Shown one piece after another: positions 44,101 to 52,680 of a stretch of DNA of 64,000 bases (position 1 is its first letter; every line of letters begins with the position of its first letter). Under the pieces are notes generated by a model. The model was given only the letters and a program-made list of their open reading frames with translations. It was not told the origin of the DNA and did no database searches. Source of the stretch: an uncultured Algibacter sp. (GTDB lineage Bacteria; Bacteroidota; Bacteroidia; Flavobacteriales; Flavobacteriaceae); assembly GCA_947502405.1 (NCBI GenBank), contig CANMZT010000004.1:248001-312000 (forward strand). The letters are read 5' to 3'. The position numbers and the translations under genes are program-made.

Positions 44101-44893
44101 TCATACAAATGAAAAGATTGCCGCGTCGCATACTCATCGCAATGACAGACCAAAAGCAGCCATACTTCGAGAAAAAGGAAGTAACTCAGAACGTGAAATG
44201 GCTAATGCCATGTATTTAGCTGGTTTTGATGTGAAAGATGTTCACATGACCGATTTAATTTCTGGTCGTGAAACTCTAGAAGATATTCAGTTTTTAGGAG
44301 CTGTGGGCGGTTTTTCTAACTCTGATGTTTTAGGTTCTGCGAAAGGTTGGGCTGGTGCTATTAAATATAACGAAAAAGCAAAAGCGGTTATTGATAATTT
44401 CTTCAAAAGAGAAGACACGTTATCTGTTGGGATATGTAACGGTTGTCAGCTTTGGATGGAGCTAGACCTTATCAACCCAGAGCATGAGGTTCATGGAAAG
44501 ATGCATCATAATGATTCTCATAAGCACGAAAGTTCTTTTACTTCAGTAAAAATTCAAGAGAATAATTCTGTGATGTTATCAACGCTTGCTGGCACAACTC
44601 TAGGGGTTTGGATTTCTCATGGTGAAGGTAAATTTAGTTTACCATATTCTGAAGACAAATACCATATTGTTGGAAAATATGGCTATGAAGGCTATCCTCA
44701 CAACCCAAATGGTTCGGACTTTAATACAGCTATGATGACTGATAAAACAGGGCGTCATTTAGTGACCATGCCGCACATTGAACGTTCTATATTCCAATGG
44801 AATTGGGCGAACTATCCAGAAGACAGAAAAGATGAGGTTTCGCCTTGGCTAAAGGCTTTTGTGAATGCAAGAAAGTGGATTGAGAATCACTAA
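41177..44893 (+). CDS. purL: Phosphoribosylformylglycinamidine synthase, single-chain
   Basis: Fourth step of purine synthesis: FGAR, glutamine and ATP to FGAM. The large form (1238 residues) carries all domains: N-terminal PurS-like part, FGAM synthase core with SQVNSEHCRHKIFNG and LKAETHNFPTTVEPF, the second half with VPTGKDSLSMKQ, and a C-terminal glutaminase domain (from about 993, KAAILREKGSNSEREM) with catalytic Cys in VGICNGCQLW and the His/Glu of SHGEGKF. Odd feature: residues 967-990, in the linker before the glutaminase domain, are encoded by a 72-base palindromic repeat (44075-44146) that keeps the frame. The enzyme should still work. Confidence 0.97.
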   Translation: MIHFFGNVTSKVFAVQTTKELSTETISKLTWLFGNQPKIEQASLDAFFVGPRAAMITPWSTNAVEITQNMGISDIIRIEAFQAVSDDFKDFDPMISEKFNGLNQESFTIDIEPEPILNVEDIAAFNIQEGLSLSDEEVAYLEGVAKKIGRSLTDSEVFGFSQVNSEHCRHKIFNGTFVIDGEEKPTSLFKLIKETSKQNPNDIVSAYKDNVAFIKGPKVEQFAPKRADVPDFYTTEDFDSVISLKAETHNFPTTVEPFNGAATGSGGEIRDRLAGGKGSLPLAGTAVYMTSYSRLEENRPWEKGVAERDWLYQTPMDILIKASNGASDFGNKFGQPLICGSVLTFEHEEEARKLGFDKVIMQAGGIGYGKADQALKDTPKTGDKIVILGGENYRIGMGGAAVSSADTGEFASGIELNAVQRSNPEMQKRAANAVRGMVESDENFIVSIHDHGAGGHLNCLSELVEDTGGKIDLDALPVGDPTLSDKEIIGNESQERMGLVISEKHIDTLNKIADRERSPMYTVGDVTGDDRFTFKSKTKGNTPMDLAMEDMFGSSPKTVMTDNTVKRNYADVTYNSDNFHDYLEQVLQLEAVACKDWLTNKVDRCVGGKVAKQQCVGALQIPLNNVGVMALDFKGKEGIATSIGHSPISGLINPVAGSRNSITEALTNIIWAPLKDGLKNVSLSANWMWPCKNEGEDARLYEAVEAISEFSIDLGINVPTGKDSLSMKQKYPNEDVISPGTVIISAAANCNDISKVVEPVFKKNAGSIYYINISQDDFKLGGSSFAQVLNKIGNDAPNVKDAGYVKNVFNTIQDLIRNEHIVAGHDVASGGLITTLLELCFADTNLGAELDLSALAENDALKLLFAENAGIVIQAKDASIEQVLTNANIEFFNIGNVTESDTLSIINNTDVFTLTVSRLRDVWYKTSFLLDQKQTANGLAQDRFDNYKKQPLQYTFPKHFTGKLKDVIASETKQSHTNEKIAASHTHRNDRPKAAILREKGSNSEREMANAMYLAGFDVKDVHMTDLISGRETLEDIQFLGAVGGFSNSDVLGSAKGWAGAIKYNEKAKAVIDNFFKREDTLSVGICNGCQLWMELDLINPEHEVHGKMHHNDSHKHESSFTSVKIQENNSVMLSTLAGTTLGVWISHGEGKFSLPYSEDKYHIVGKYGYEGYPHNPNGSDFNTAMMTDKTGRHLVTMPHIERSIFQWNWANYPEDRKDEVSPWLKAFVNARKWIENH
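44075..44146 (+). repeat. Palindromic repeat inserted in frame within purL
   Basis: The ends GTCATTGCGA (44075-44084) and TCGCAATGAC (44137-44146) are perfect complements, and an inner pair GCAATCT/AGATTGC (44095-44101, 44115-44121) is nested between them. The unit is 72 bases, exactly 24 codons, and reads VIASETKQSHTNEKIAAS onward. The same type of unit is widespread between genes in this bacterial group. Confidence 0.8.
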
Positions 44894-44916
44894 TTTTTAC
44901 AAATTTCAAAAAATAA

Positions 44917-44957
44917 AAAAACCTTGAAATAAATCATTTATTTCAAGGTTTTTTTGA
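44917..44957. terminator. Bidirectional terminator between purL and the OFA transporter
   Basis: ACCTTGAAATAAA pairs with TTTATTTCAAGGT around a short loop, with A runs before and T7 after. The genes on both sides converge on it. Confidence 0.85.
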
Positions 44958-45011
44958 CTAACAAATAATTATAATAATGAATTCTACTTTAGTTATTTTT
45001 TCGATTTAGTT

Positions 45012-46286
45012 TTAAACTGCTAACTTTAAGTCTTTCGCCTTAGCTTTTTTTTCCTCTTTTCTATAAGCTTTAACTACTGTTCTTTTCATTAATAACGAAA
45101 CAAAAAACGCGATTACAAATAGTCCTGCAAATACTTTTAAGGTTGTATCTAAAGAACCTGTTGCTGTTTTAACCATATCATAAATTGTTGGTCCTACAAC
45201 ACCGGCTAATCCCCATGCTGCTAGTACCATACCATGAATGGCTCCTAATTGTTTTGTACCAAATAAATCACCTAAAAATGCTGGTAAAGTGGCAAAACCA
45301 CCACCATACATGGTTATTACAGTAAATAATACGATTAAGAATAACATTTCCATTCCAATTTGCGGTAAGAAATAGAATGCTAAAATTTGGAATCCGAAGA
45401 AAATAATATAGGTGTTTGCACGCCCTAAGTAATCAGATAATGTAGACCACATAATTCTACCCAAACCATTAAATACACCTATTAAACCAACAATTCCTGC
45501 AGCTTCCATTGGAGTATAATTTAACTTTTCTTGCATCATGGGGCTTGCTGCCGAAATAATAGCAATACCACAAGCAATGTTTATAAACATCATAATCCAG
45601 ATGTAATAAAAGCGTGGGGTTTTTAGTGATGCATTGGCCGTAATATTTGCCATATCCTTTTTAATGGTTTTACCTTCGCCTGGTTTAAACCCATCTGGAA
45701 GATAGCCTTCTGGTGGTCTTTCAATATATCTTGCAGAAGATAAAATAAGTACCATATAAATTAATCCTAAAATGTAAAACGCATTTGAAACACCAACAGC
45801 ATCAAAAAGTGATTGCATTACAGGTCCAAAAATTAATGCTGCAAAACCAAAGCCCATTATTGCCATTCCTGTTGCTAAACCACGACGGTCTGGAAACCAT
45901 TTTACCAAGGTGCTTACTGGAGTAATATAACCAAGCCCAAGACCAATACCTCCAATAACTCCATAGCATAAATAAAACAACCATAGCGACTCTAATTGTA
46001 CTGCTAATCCAGAACCTAAGATACCTATGCCGTAAAATAACCCTGCTGTTGTTCCACTTACTTTAGGTCCAACTTTTTCTACCCATCTTCCTAAAAATGC
46101 TGCTGATAAACCCAATAATAAAATAGCAATTTTAAAGGCCCATTTTATTACACTGCCATCAACATCAAAAATATCTTTAACAGGGTTAGTCATTACAGAA
46201 TATGCATATACAGACCCTATTGAAATATGTATTCCTACTGCTGATGCAGCTATTAACCAACGATTTTTTAGTTTTTGTGTTTTCAT
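45012..46286 (-). CDS. MFS transporter, oxalate/formate antiporter (OFA) family
   Basis: 424 residues with 12 predicted membrane segments. The N-terminus NRWLIAASAVGIHISIGSVYAYSVMTNPV, GIGLGLGYITPVSTLVKWFPDRRGLATGMAIMGFG and the second-half GVFNGLGRIMWSTLSDYLGR are typical of OFA-family carriers of small carboxylates. It lies 34 bases after pflA on the same strand, so formate or lactate export from pyruvate-formate metabolism is the likely job; here it may replace a FocA channel. The exact substrate cannot be read from sequence. Confidence 0.88.
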   Translation of the reverse strand: MKTQKLKNRWLIAASAVGIHISIGSVYAYSVMTNPVKDIFDVDGSVIKWAFKIAILLLGLSAAFLGRWVEKVGPKVSGTTAGLFYGIGILGSGLAVQLESLWLFYLCYGVIGGIGLGLGYITPVSTLVKWFPDRRGLATGMAIMGFGFAALIFGPVMQSLFDAVGVSNAFYILGLIYMVLILSSARYIERPPEGYLPDGFKPGEGKTIKKDMANITANASLKTPRFYYIWIMMFINIACGIAIISAASPMMQEKLNYTPMEAAGIVGLIGVFNGLGRIMWSTLSDYLGRANTYIIFFGFQILAFYFLPQIGMEMLFLIVLFTVITMYGGGFATLPAFLGDLFGTKQLGAIHGMVLAAWGLAGVVGPTIYDMVKTATGSLDTTLKVFAGLFVIAFFVSLLMKRTVVKAYRKEEKKAKAKDLKLAV

Positions 46287-46320
46287 GATTATTATGGTTT
46301 GAGTATAAAAACTATACTCA

Positions 46321-47094
46321 TTAATTTACTCTTACTTCTTTAAAATATTGCTTCAAAATTTCTACAGCAGCATCAATTTCCTCAGGCTTGTTTTCTCTGG
46401 CATCTTTTAATTGATACTCCCACCCTAAGGCATCCCATTTATGAACACCAAGTTTATGATATGGCTGTAACTCAATTTTCTCTATAGTTTTATAGTCTTT
46501 GAAATATTCTCCCATTTGATGCAACAGCTCTGGTTTATTAGTAATTTCAGGAATCAATACATAACGCAACCACATAGGTTTACCTGATGCCTCTCTAAAC
46601 TTAGCCAAGTTGAATGTAGTTTCCTTATTTTTTTGTCCAGTGATATACTTATACCCTTTTTCTGTAATGTGCTTAATATCCAACATCACCAAATCGGTAT
46701 AGTCATTCAATAATTCTTCTGTAAAATGATTTAAAATTCTACCGTTAGTATCAATATTGGTATGAATACCTTCTTCTTTTAAGCGTTTAAAAAGAGCAAG
46801 TAATTCTTTTGATTGTAATAAAGGTTCTCCTCCTGAAACAGTAACACCGCCTTTTTTTCCGAAATAAGGTTTCTCTTTTACTGCCATTTGCACCAATTCT
46901 TCAATCTGGTATTCTTTACCGCCATGGGTATCTATAGTATCTGGGTTATGGCAATACAAACATTTTAATTTACAGCCTTGTAAAAAAATAATCATTCGTA
47001 CTCCTGGTCCATCATGTGTACCAAAGGATTCTATAGAGTGCACTCGTAATATGTTGTCTATGTGTTGGATAACTTTAGGATTTAAAATTAGCAT
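46321..47094 (-). CDS. pflA: Pyruvate formate-lyase activating enzyme
   Basis: A radical SAM enzyme that installs the glycyl radical on PflB. The cluster motif CKLKCLYC is in FLQGCKLKCLYCHNPDTID, preceded by SIESFGTHDGPGVRMIIF, and followed by VTVSGGEPLLQ and IDTNG, all standard. Translation probably starts at the ATG at 47094 (MLILNPKVIQ); the frame is also open to an ATG at 47121. It is 36-63 bases after pflB on the same strand. The length of about 257 residues is normal. Confidence 0.95.
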   Translation of the reverse strand: MLILNPKVIQHIDNILRVHSIESFGTHDGPGVRMIIFLQGCKLKCLYCHNPDTIDTHGGKEYQIEELVQMAVKEKPYFGKKGGVTVSGGEPLLQSKELLALFKRLKEEGIHTNIDTNGRILNHFTEELLNDYTDLVMLDIKHITEKGYKYITGQKNKETTFNLAKFREASGKPMWLRYVLIPEITNKPELLHQMGEYFKDYKTIEKIELQPYHKLGVHKWDALGWEYQLKDARENKPEEIDAAVEILKQYFKEVRVN

Positions 47095-47157
47095 CTGAAA
47101 AAGAAGGGGATAACACTTCATTTTTCAGATGCTTACAAAATATAAATAGAGTTTAAT

Positions 47158-49383
47158 TTAGATAGATTCGTGGAATGATCTGGTAATCACTTCCATTTGT
47201 TGCTCCTTAGTTAACCTAACAAAGTTTACAGCATAACCAGAAACTCTAATAGTTAATTGCGGATACTCTTCTGGGTGCTCCATAGCATCAAGTAAGGTTT
47301 CTTTATCTAAAACATTCACATTAACGTGTTGTGCGTTTTTAGAAAAATAGCCATCCAAAATACATGCTAGATTTTCAATACGTTCCTCTTCATTGGTTCC
47401 TAATGATTTAGGAACTATTGAGAATGTATTTGAAATACCATCTTGAGAATCTTTATAATCTATTTTAGCAACAGAGTTTAAAGAAGCAATAGCACCATGA
47501 GAATCTCTACCATGCATTGGGTTTGCACCAGGTGCGAAAGGAATACCTTTAGCTCTACCATCTGGTGTAGCTCCCGTTTTCTTACCGTACACTACATTTG
47601 ATGTAATGGTTAAAACAGACATTGTAGGCTCCGCATTTTTATAAACTGGTAATTTTTTCAATTCATCATTAAAATCAGCAACTGCATTTGCAGCTAGTAT
47701 ATCAACTCTGTCATCATCATTACCATAGCAAGGGAACTCACCTTCAATTTTAAAATCTACTGTTAAACCTTCCTCATTTCTAATTGGTTTTACCTCAGCA
47801 TATTTAATAGCTGATAGTGAATCTGCCACAATTGATAATCCTGCAATACCATAAGCAATATTAATTTCAGGGTTAGTATCAATTAAAGCCATTTGTGCTT
47901 TTTCATAATAATATTTATCGTGCATGTAGTGAATAATATTCATAGAATCGTTATACACTCTAGCAACTTCCTTCATGGCTATTTTAAAGTTTGCCATGAC
48001 TTTATCAAAATCTAAAACTTCGCAATTACAAGGCTCAATACCATCTACCATTTGGGTTCCGGTAATTTCACATTTACCACCATTTATTGCTAATAATAAT
48101 GTTTTAGCTAAGTTGGTACGTGCACCGAAGAATTGAATAGCTTTACCCAGAGATTGATAAGACACACAACATGCAATACCATAATCATCTGACCCTCTAT
48201 TCTCACGCATTAATTCATCATTTTCAAATTGAATTGAAGAGGTATCGATTGCAACTTTAGAACAGAAATCCTTAAAGTTTTGTGGCAATTTCTGAGACCA
48301 AAGAATCGTCATATTTGGTTCTGGTGAAGGTCCTAAATTATAAAGTGTATTTAAGAAACGGAATGAAGATTTAGTAACTTTTGTTCTTCCATCATCAAAC
48401 ATACCACCTATAGCTTCGGTTACCCATGTTGGGTCTCCAGCAAAAATTTCATCATAAGCACTCATTCTTAAGTGGCGTACCATTCTCAACTTCATTACGA
48501 ATTGATCAATATATTCTTGAGCTTCTTCTTCAGTAATTAAACCTTCTTGTAAATCTTCTTCAATATATATATCTAAAAATGTAGACACGTTACCCAAAGA
48601 CATAGCAGCACCATCTTGCTCTTTTACAGCAGCGAGATATCCCATATAAGTCCATTGTACGGCTTCTCTAGCATTTTCAGCTGGTCTACTTAGGTCTAAA
48701 TCATATTTAGCACCTAAAATAATCATATCTTTTAGTGCTTTGATTTGATCTGAAACTTCCTCACGCAAACGAATTACAGCATCTGTCATTGGTCCTTCAA
48801 TATTCGCTAAATCTTCTTTCTTAGCTTCAATTAAAGCATCAATACCATAAAGAGCCACACGACGGTAATCTCCAATTACTCTACCTCTTGCATAGTTATC
48901 TGGCAATCCTGTTAAAAATCCTAAAGAACGGAATTTTTTAATTTCAGCATTATAAGCTGAAAATACACCATCGTTATGTGTTTTTACATATTTAGAAAAC
49001 AACTCAGTTAGGTTATCATTTGGTTTTACACCTTGTTCAGCTAAGGCTTTTTGAACCACTTTAAAACCTCCAAAAGGTTTCATAGTTCTTTTCAATAACT
49101 CATCGGTTTGTAACCCAACAATTACCTCATTTTCTTTGTCGATGTATCCAGCATTAAATGCGCTAACCGTTGAAATAGTTTCCGTATCTAAAGCACGAAC
49201 ACCATTATTTTGTCGTTCTTCTTTAGTTGCTTCTTTACAAATATCCCATAAGCGCTCTGTTTTTGTGCTTGGGCCTACTAAAAATTCATCTGTTCCATAA
49301 TAAGGAGTAACGTTATTGTATACAAAATCTCTAACGTTAATCTCATCATTCCAAATTCCTGGTTTAAACTGTTTTACTTCCAT
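47158..49383 (-). CDS. pflB: Formate C-acetyltransferase (pyruvate formate-lyase)
   Basis: Converts pyruvate and CoA to acetyl-CoA and formate without oxygen. The active-site pair Cys405-Cys406 lies in [14 protein letters not shown], and the glycyl-radical site Gly716 in [13 protein letters not shown]. The length of 741 residues is close to E. coli PflB (760). It heads the pflB-pflA-OFA operon. Upstream are a TACCTTTG -7 element (49433-49440) and a perfect palindrome (49463-49476) placed like an FNR/CRP activator site, which fits anaerobic induction. Confidence 0.97.
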   Translation of the reverse strand: MEVKQFKPGIWNDEINVRDFVYNNVTPYYGTDEFLVGPSTKTERLWDICKEATKEERQNNGVRALDTETISTVSAFNAGYIDKENEVIVGLQTDELLKRTMKPFGGFKVVQKALAEQGVKPNDNLTELFSKYVKTHNDGVFSAYNAEIKKFRSLGFLTGLPDNYARGRVIGDYRRVALYGIDALIEAKKEDLANIEGPMTDAVIRLREEVSDQIKALKDMIILGAKYDLDLSRPAENAREAVQWTYMGYLAAVKEQDGAAMSLGNVSTFLDIYIEEDLQEGLITEEEAQEYIDQFVMKLRMVRHLRMSAYDEIFAGDPTWVTEAIGGMFDDGRTKVTKSSFRFLNTLYNLGPSPEPNMTILWSQKLPQNFKDFCSKVAIDTSSIQFENDELMRENRGSDDYGIACCVSYQSLGKAIQFFGARTNLAKTLLLAINGGKCEITGTQMVDGIEPCNCEVLDFDKVMANFKIAMKEVARVYNDSMNIIHYMHDKYYYEKAQMALIDTNPEINIAYGIAGLSIVADSLSAIKYAEVKPIRNEEGLTVDFKIEGEFPCYGNDDDRVDILAANAVADFNDELKKLPVYKNAEPTMSVLTITSNVVYGKKTGATPDGRAKGIPFAPGANPMHGRDSHGAIASLNSVAKIDYKDSQDGISNTFSIVPKSLGTNEEERIENLACILDGYFSKNAQHVNVNVLDKETLLDAMEHPEEYPQLTIRVSGYAVNFVRLTKEQQMEVITRSFHESI

Positions 49384-49432
49384 CTCTAATTGTATTTATA
49401 TTTTGTGAACTCTATTTTTCTAATTTACTCTT

Positions 49433-49440
49433 CAAAGGTA
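49433..49440 (-). promoter_or_regulatory. Probable -7 element of the pfl operon
   Basis: The minus strand reads TACCTTTG, matching TAnnTTTG, 50 bases before the pflB ATG; no good -33 TTTG stands at the usual distance, as expected for an activator-dependent promoter. Confidence 0.55.
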
Positions 49441-49462
49441 AAAACGGACATTCTCAAAAAAG

Positions 49463-49476
49463 ATGACAATTGTCAT
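49463..49476 (-). promoter_or_regulatory. Palindromic operator candidate of the pfl operon (FNR/CRP-type)
   Basis: ATGACAATTGTCAT is a perfect 14-base palindrome. Its centre lies about 41 bases upstream of the start point expected from the -7 element, the standard place for an FNR/CRP-family activator. Confidence 0.5.
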
Positions 49477-49767
49477 TAAACACAACAAATCAGACATTTA
49501 AGAAAAATTATTTTAGCGAAAACGTTTGAGTTTTCATCTTGATATTAAGAATTATTCAACATTTAGTTTCAAACCATATGTTTTAAACATCAAAAAAGCT
49601 TTTTCTCTATAAAAAAGTATTCTTGTTTTATAATTTTCACTATTTATTCGTAAAAAAAATTTATTATATACTTTATTTTTTAAATAAACTGAACACCCAT
49701 TAAAGTGTATTATTTGAAAATCATTATTTATTCCCTATTTTGCATTAATGCTTTTTAAAGATTCCCT

Positions 49768-51540
49768 ATGAAAGAGATTACAAGACTATTTGATTTTCCG
49801 TATTACCAATTAGAAAACAAACCTAATGACGCTGCTTTAGTAACTAAATATGATGGTGAGTGGGTAAAAACCTCAACCCAAGAATATCTTGACAAAGCAA
49901 ATGCTTTAAGCAGAGCGTTATTAAAACTCGGTGTAAAGAAGAATGACAAAATTGCTGTAATTTCTTCTACCAATAGAACAGAATGGAATATTGTTGATAT
50001 TGGTGTTTTGCAACTTGGCGCTCAAAATATACCTATATACCCAACAATTTGTGCCGAGGATTATGAATACGTTATCAATCATAGCGAATCCATATATTGT
50101 TTTGTTTCTGATGAGGAAGTGCTAAAAAAAGTTAATAAAATAAAAAAGAATACAAATATTAAAGACGTTTATTCTTTTGATCATATAAAAGGATGCAAGC
50201 ATTATTCAGAATTGTTGGAACTTGGAAAAGAAACAACAAACCAAGAAGAAGTAGAAACTAGAAAAAATGAAGTAAAACCTTCAGATTTAGCAACTATTAT
50301 TTATACCTCTGGAACTACTGGAAAACCAAAAGGTGTTATGCTTTCGCATTCAAATATAACAACAAATGTATTAGACAGTGCATCCAGAGTACCTTTAAGA
50401 AAAGGAGAAACAAGAGTTTTAAGTTTCCTTCCTATATGTCATGTTTTTGAGCGTGTTTTAATTTATATCTACCAGCATGCGGGTACTTCAATTTATTTTG
50501 CAGAAGCTCTTGATAAAATTGGCGATAATGCTAAAGAGATCAAACCCAATATGATGAGTGTTGTACCTAGGCTTTTAGAAAAAGTTTATGATAAAATTAT
50601 GGATAAAGCTGAAGACTTAACAGGCATAAAAAAAGCTTTGTTTTATTGGGCAGTAAGTTTAGGGGAAGAATGGAAGCCTTACAGAGAAAATGGTGCTTGG
50701 TATGAGTTTAAACTAAGTATTGCCAGCAAGCTTATTTTTAGTAAATGGCGTGCTGCGTTGGGTGGCGAATTACACACTATGGTGTCTGGAAGTGCTGCTT
50801 TACAACCTAGGCTTGCTAGAATGTTTGGAGCAGCAGGAATGCAAGTTATGGAAGGCTATGGATTAACAGAAACCTCACCTGTTGTATCTGTTGGTAAATA
50901 TGCAAACAACATGTACAAAGTTGGTACTGTGGGCATACCTATACCAAATGTTGAAGTAAAAATTGCAGAGGACGGTGAGATTCTAATTAAAGGTCCTAAT
51001 GTTATGATGGGCTACTACAAAGATTCTGAAAAGACAGCGAGTGTGATGACTGGAGATTATTTCCATACTGGTGATAAAGGTGAAATTGACGATGATGGTT
51101 TCCTCAAAATCACTGGTCGCAAAAAGGAAATGTTTAAAACTTCTGGCGGAAAATATATCATCCCTACACTTCTTGAAAACGACTTAAAGCAATCCCGCTT
51201 TATTGAGCAAATTATGGTTATTGGTGAAGGCGAAAAAATGCCTGCAGCTTTAATTCAGCCTAATTTTGAATTTGTACAAGAATGGATTGAGAGGAAAAAC
51301 CATGCTGTAGGAACAAGTTTTGAAGATATTGCAAATTCTGAGACTGTTCAGAAACGCATTCAAAAAGAAGTTGATAAGTGTAATAAAAAGTTTGGTAAAT
51401 GGGAACAAATTAAGAAGTTTGAAATTACTCCTGAAGAATGGTCTATTGATGCTGGACATCTTACGCCTACTATGAAGATGAAAAGAGATGTTATAAAAAA
51501 GATGTACGCCAGCTTAATTGAAAGAATTTATCGTCCATAA
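49768..51540 (+). CDS. Long-chain fatty acid-CoA ligase
   Basis: Activates fatty acids with ATP and CoA. The AMP-binding motif TIIYTSGTTGKPKGVMLSH (about 180), the second motif MQVMEGYGLTETSPVVSV, and YFHTGDKGEIDDDGFLKITGRKKEMFKTSGGKYI are those of long-chain acyl-CoA synthetases (FAA1-like, 590 residues). It is transcribed towards, and lies about 1.1 kb before, the MarR-fad operon, so it probably feeds the same beta-oxidation pathway. Confidence 0.94.
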   Translation: MKEITRLFDFPYYQLENKPNDAALVTKYDGEWVKTSTQEYLDKANALSRALLKLGVKKNDKIAVISSTNRTEWNIVDIGVLQLGAQNIPIYPTICAEDYEYVINHSESIYCFVSDEEVLKKVNKIKKNTNIKDVYSFDHIKGCKHYSELLELGKETTNQEEVETRKNEVKPSDLATIIYTSGTTGKPKGVMLSHSNITTNVLDSASRVPLRKGETRVLSFLPICHVFERVLIYIYQHAGTSIYFAEALDKIGDNAKEIKPNMMSVVPRLLEKVYDKIMDKAEDLTGIKKALFYWAVSLGEEWKPYRENGAWYEFKLSIASKLIFSKWRAALGGELHTMVSGSAALQPRLARMFGAAGMQVMEGYGLTETSPVVSVGKYANNMYKVGTVGIPIPNVEVKIAEDGEILIKGPNVMMGYYKDSEKTASVMTGDYFHTGDKGEIDDDGFLKITGRKKEMFKTSGGKYIIPTLLENDLKQSRFIEQIMVIGEGEKMPAALIQPNFEFVQEWIERKNHAVGTSFEDIANSETVQKRIQKEVDKCNKKFGKWEQIKKFEITPEEWSIDAGHLTPTMKMKRDVIKKMYASLIERIYRP

Positions 51541-51705
51541 TTCTTCTTACATAAATACTTTTTAATATCTATTTTTTGCTTTTTTATGAATATTTTACAT
51601 CAAAAACCAATATAAATTAATAATTAAATAATTTCAAGCATGTTTTTTTGATGTTTTCACATTCTTTTAATACTTTAAAAGTCTAACCAATTAAAACACA
51701 AACAC

Positions 51706-52098
51706 ATGAAAACAAAAAATTTTTTAGTATCAGGTATTGTTGGAGGTATAGTTGATTTTCTTCTAGGGTGGCTTTTTTATGGGATTATTTTCGCAAACAC
51801 TTTTCCTCAGCCTGAAGAAAGTTCAAACACCATGATTTTTATATTCTTGGGTTGCTTATTTTTTGGGTTGTTTATTGCATACATATATACCAAGTGGGCA
51901 CAAATAACAACATTTATGACTGGTCTTAAAGCAGGCGCTATAATAGGTCTGTTTGTTGGTATTTATTATAACTTTTTCAATTTGGCAATGAATACAACTT
52001 CCACTATGGAACTTGCTGCTCTAGATGTTGGTATTTCTGTGGTCATGACTGCGGTTATTGGAGGTGTTATTGGAGCAGTAAATGGAAAATTAGGATAG
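51706..52098 (+). CDS. DUF1761-like membrane protein
   Basis: 130 residues with four membrane segments (about 5-27, 43-60, 74-92 and 104-125) rich in Gly (GIVGGIVDFLLGWLFYG, AVIGGVIGAVNG), similar in size and pattern to DUF1761 proteins. The function is unknown. It lies between the acyl-CoA ligase and the MarR gene. Confidence 0.7.
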   Translation: MKTKNFLVSGIVGGIVDFLLGWLFYGIIFANTFPQPEESSNTMIFIFLGCLFFGLFIAYIYTKWAQITTFMTGLKAGAIIGLFVGIYYNFFNLAMNTTSTMELAALDVGISVVMTAVIGGVIGAVNGKLG

Positions 52099-52170
52099 TT
52101 GAACTTTTATAGCAGGCTCAAATAGCCTTTGTTCTAACTTTTTTTAAAGATTACATACTATAATTTATTA

Positions 52171-52198
52171 AAAAATACTATGCGTGCATAGTATTTTT
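52171..52198 (+). promoter_or_regulatory. Palindromic operator candidate before the MarR-fad operon
   Basis: AAAAATACTATGC and GCATAGTATTTTT are perfect complements around GT. It ends 5 bases before the -7 element at 52203, so a protein bound here would cover the -33 region. It lies 30 bases before a MarR-type regulator gene, which makes autoregulation likely. A terminator role for the gene before it cannot be excluded. Confidence 0.5.
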
Positions 52199-52202
52199 TT
52201 GT

Positions 52203-52210
52203 TATATTTG
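52203..52210 (+). promoter_or_regulatory. Probable -7 element of the MarR-fad operon
   Basis: TATATTTG matches TAnnTTTG, 18 bases before the ATG of the MarR gene. Confidence 0.55.
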
Positions 52211-52227
52211 GTCTCCAATCAACAAAC

Positions 52228-52674
52228 ATGAAAGACAAAACCATTGATTATGTACTAAGAACCACGTGGTTAACGGTTCAGAAAATGTACAATGAAGAAG
52301 CTTCTAAATTTGGAAGTACCATGGCTACAGGCTTCACACTGTTAAGTATAGATCCAGAAAAAGGAACACCTTCAACAGCTTTAGGCCCAAAAATGGGAAT
52401 GGAAGCAACAAGCTTATCAAGAATCTTAAAAACTATGGAAGAAAAAGGTTTAATAACAAGAAAACCAAATCCAAAAGACGGAAGAGGGGTTATTATTTGT
52501 TTAACCGATTTTGGTATAGAAAAAAGAGACTACTCTAGAGAAAAAGTTTTACTCTTTAACGAGGCCATTAGGGATAATGTTACCGAAGAACAGTTAATAA
52601 GCTTTTATAAAGTAGCTGAAGTAATTAACGATATGGTTTGCAATAAAAAAATATACAATCAATCTGATAGTTAA
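52228..52674 (+). CDS. MarR-family transcriptional regulator
   Basis: 148 residues. The winged helix-turn-helix is visible as ATSLSRILKTMEEKGLITRKPNPKDGRGVIICLTDFG, with the usual recognition helix and wing. It is 6 bases before fadN, so it is the first gene of the fad operon and probably its repressor, responding to acyl-CoA or a related ligand. The palindrome at 52171-52198 is its best candidate operator. Confidence 0.93.
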   Translation: MKDKTIDYVLRTTWLTVQKMYNEEASKFGSTMATGFTLLSIDPEKGTPSTALGPKMGMEATSLSRILKTMEEKGLITRKPNPKDGRGVIICLTDFGIEKRDYSREKVLLFNEAIRDNVTEEQLISFYKVAEVINDMVCNKKIYNQSDS

Positions 52675-52680
52675 AACACA

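Larger units (their letters stand above)
49384..49767. other. Divergent control region between pflB and the acyl-CoA ligase gene
   Basis: 384 bases, AT-rich. On the pflB side are a -7 element and a palindrome (listed separately). On the acyl-CoA ligase side only a weak TATTTTG lies about 30 bases before the ATG at 49768. The middle holds A/T runs and no gene. Confidence 0.6.
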
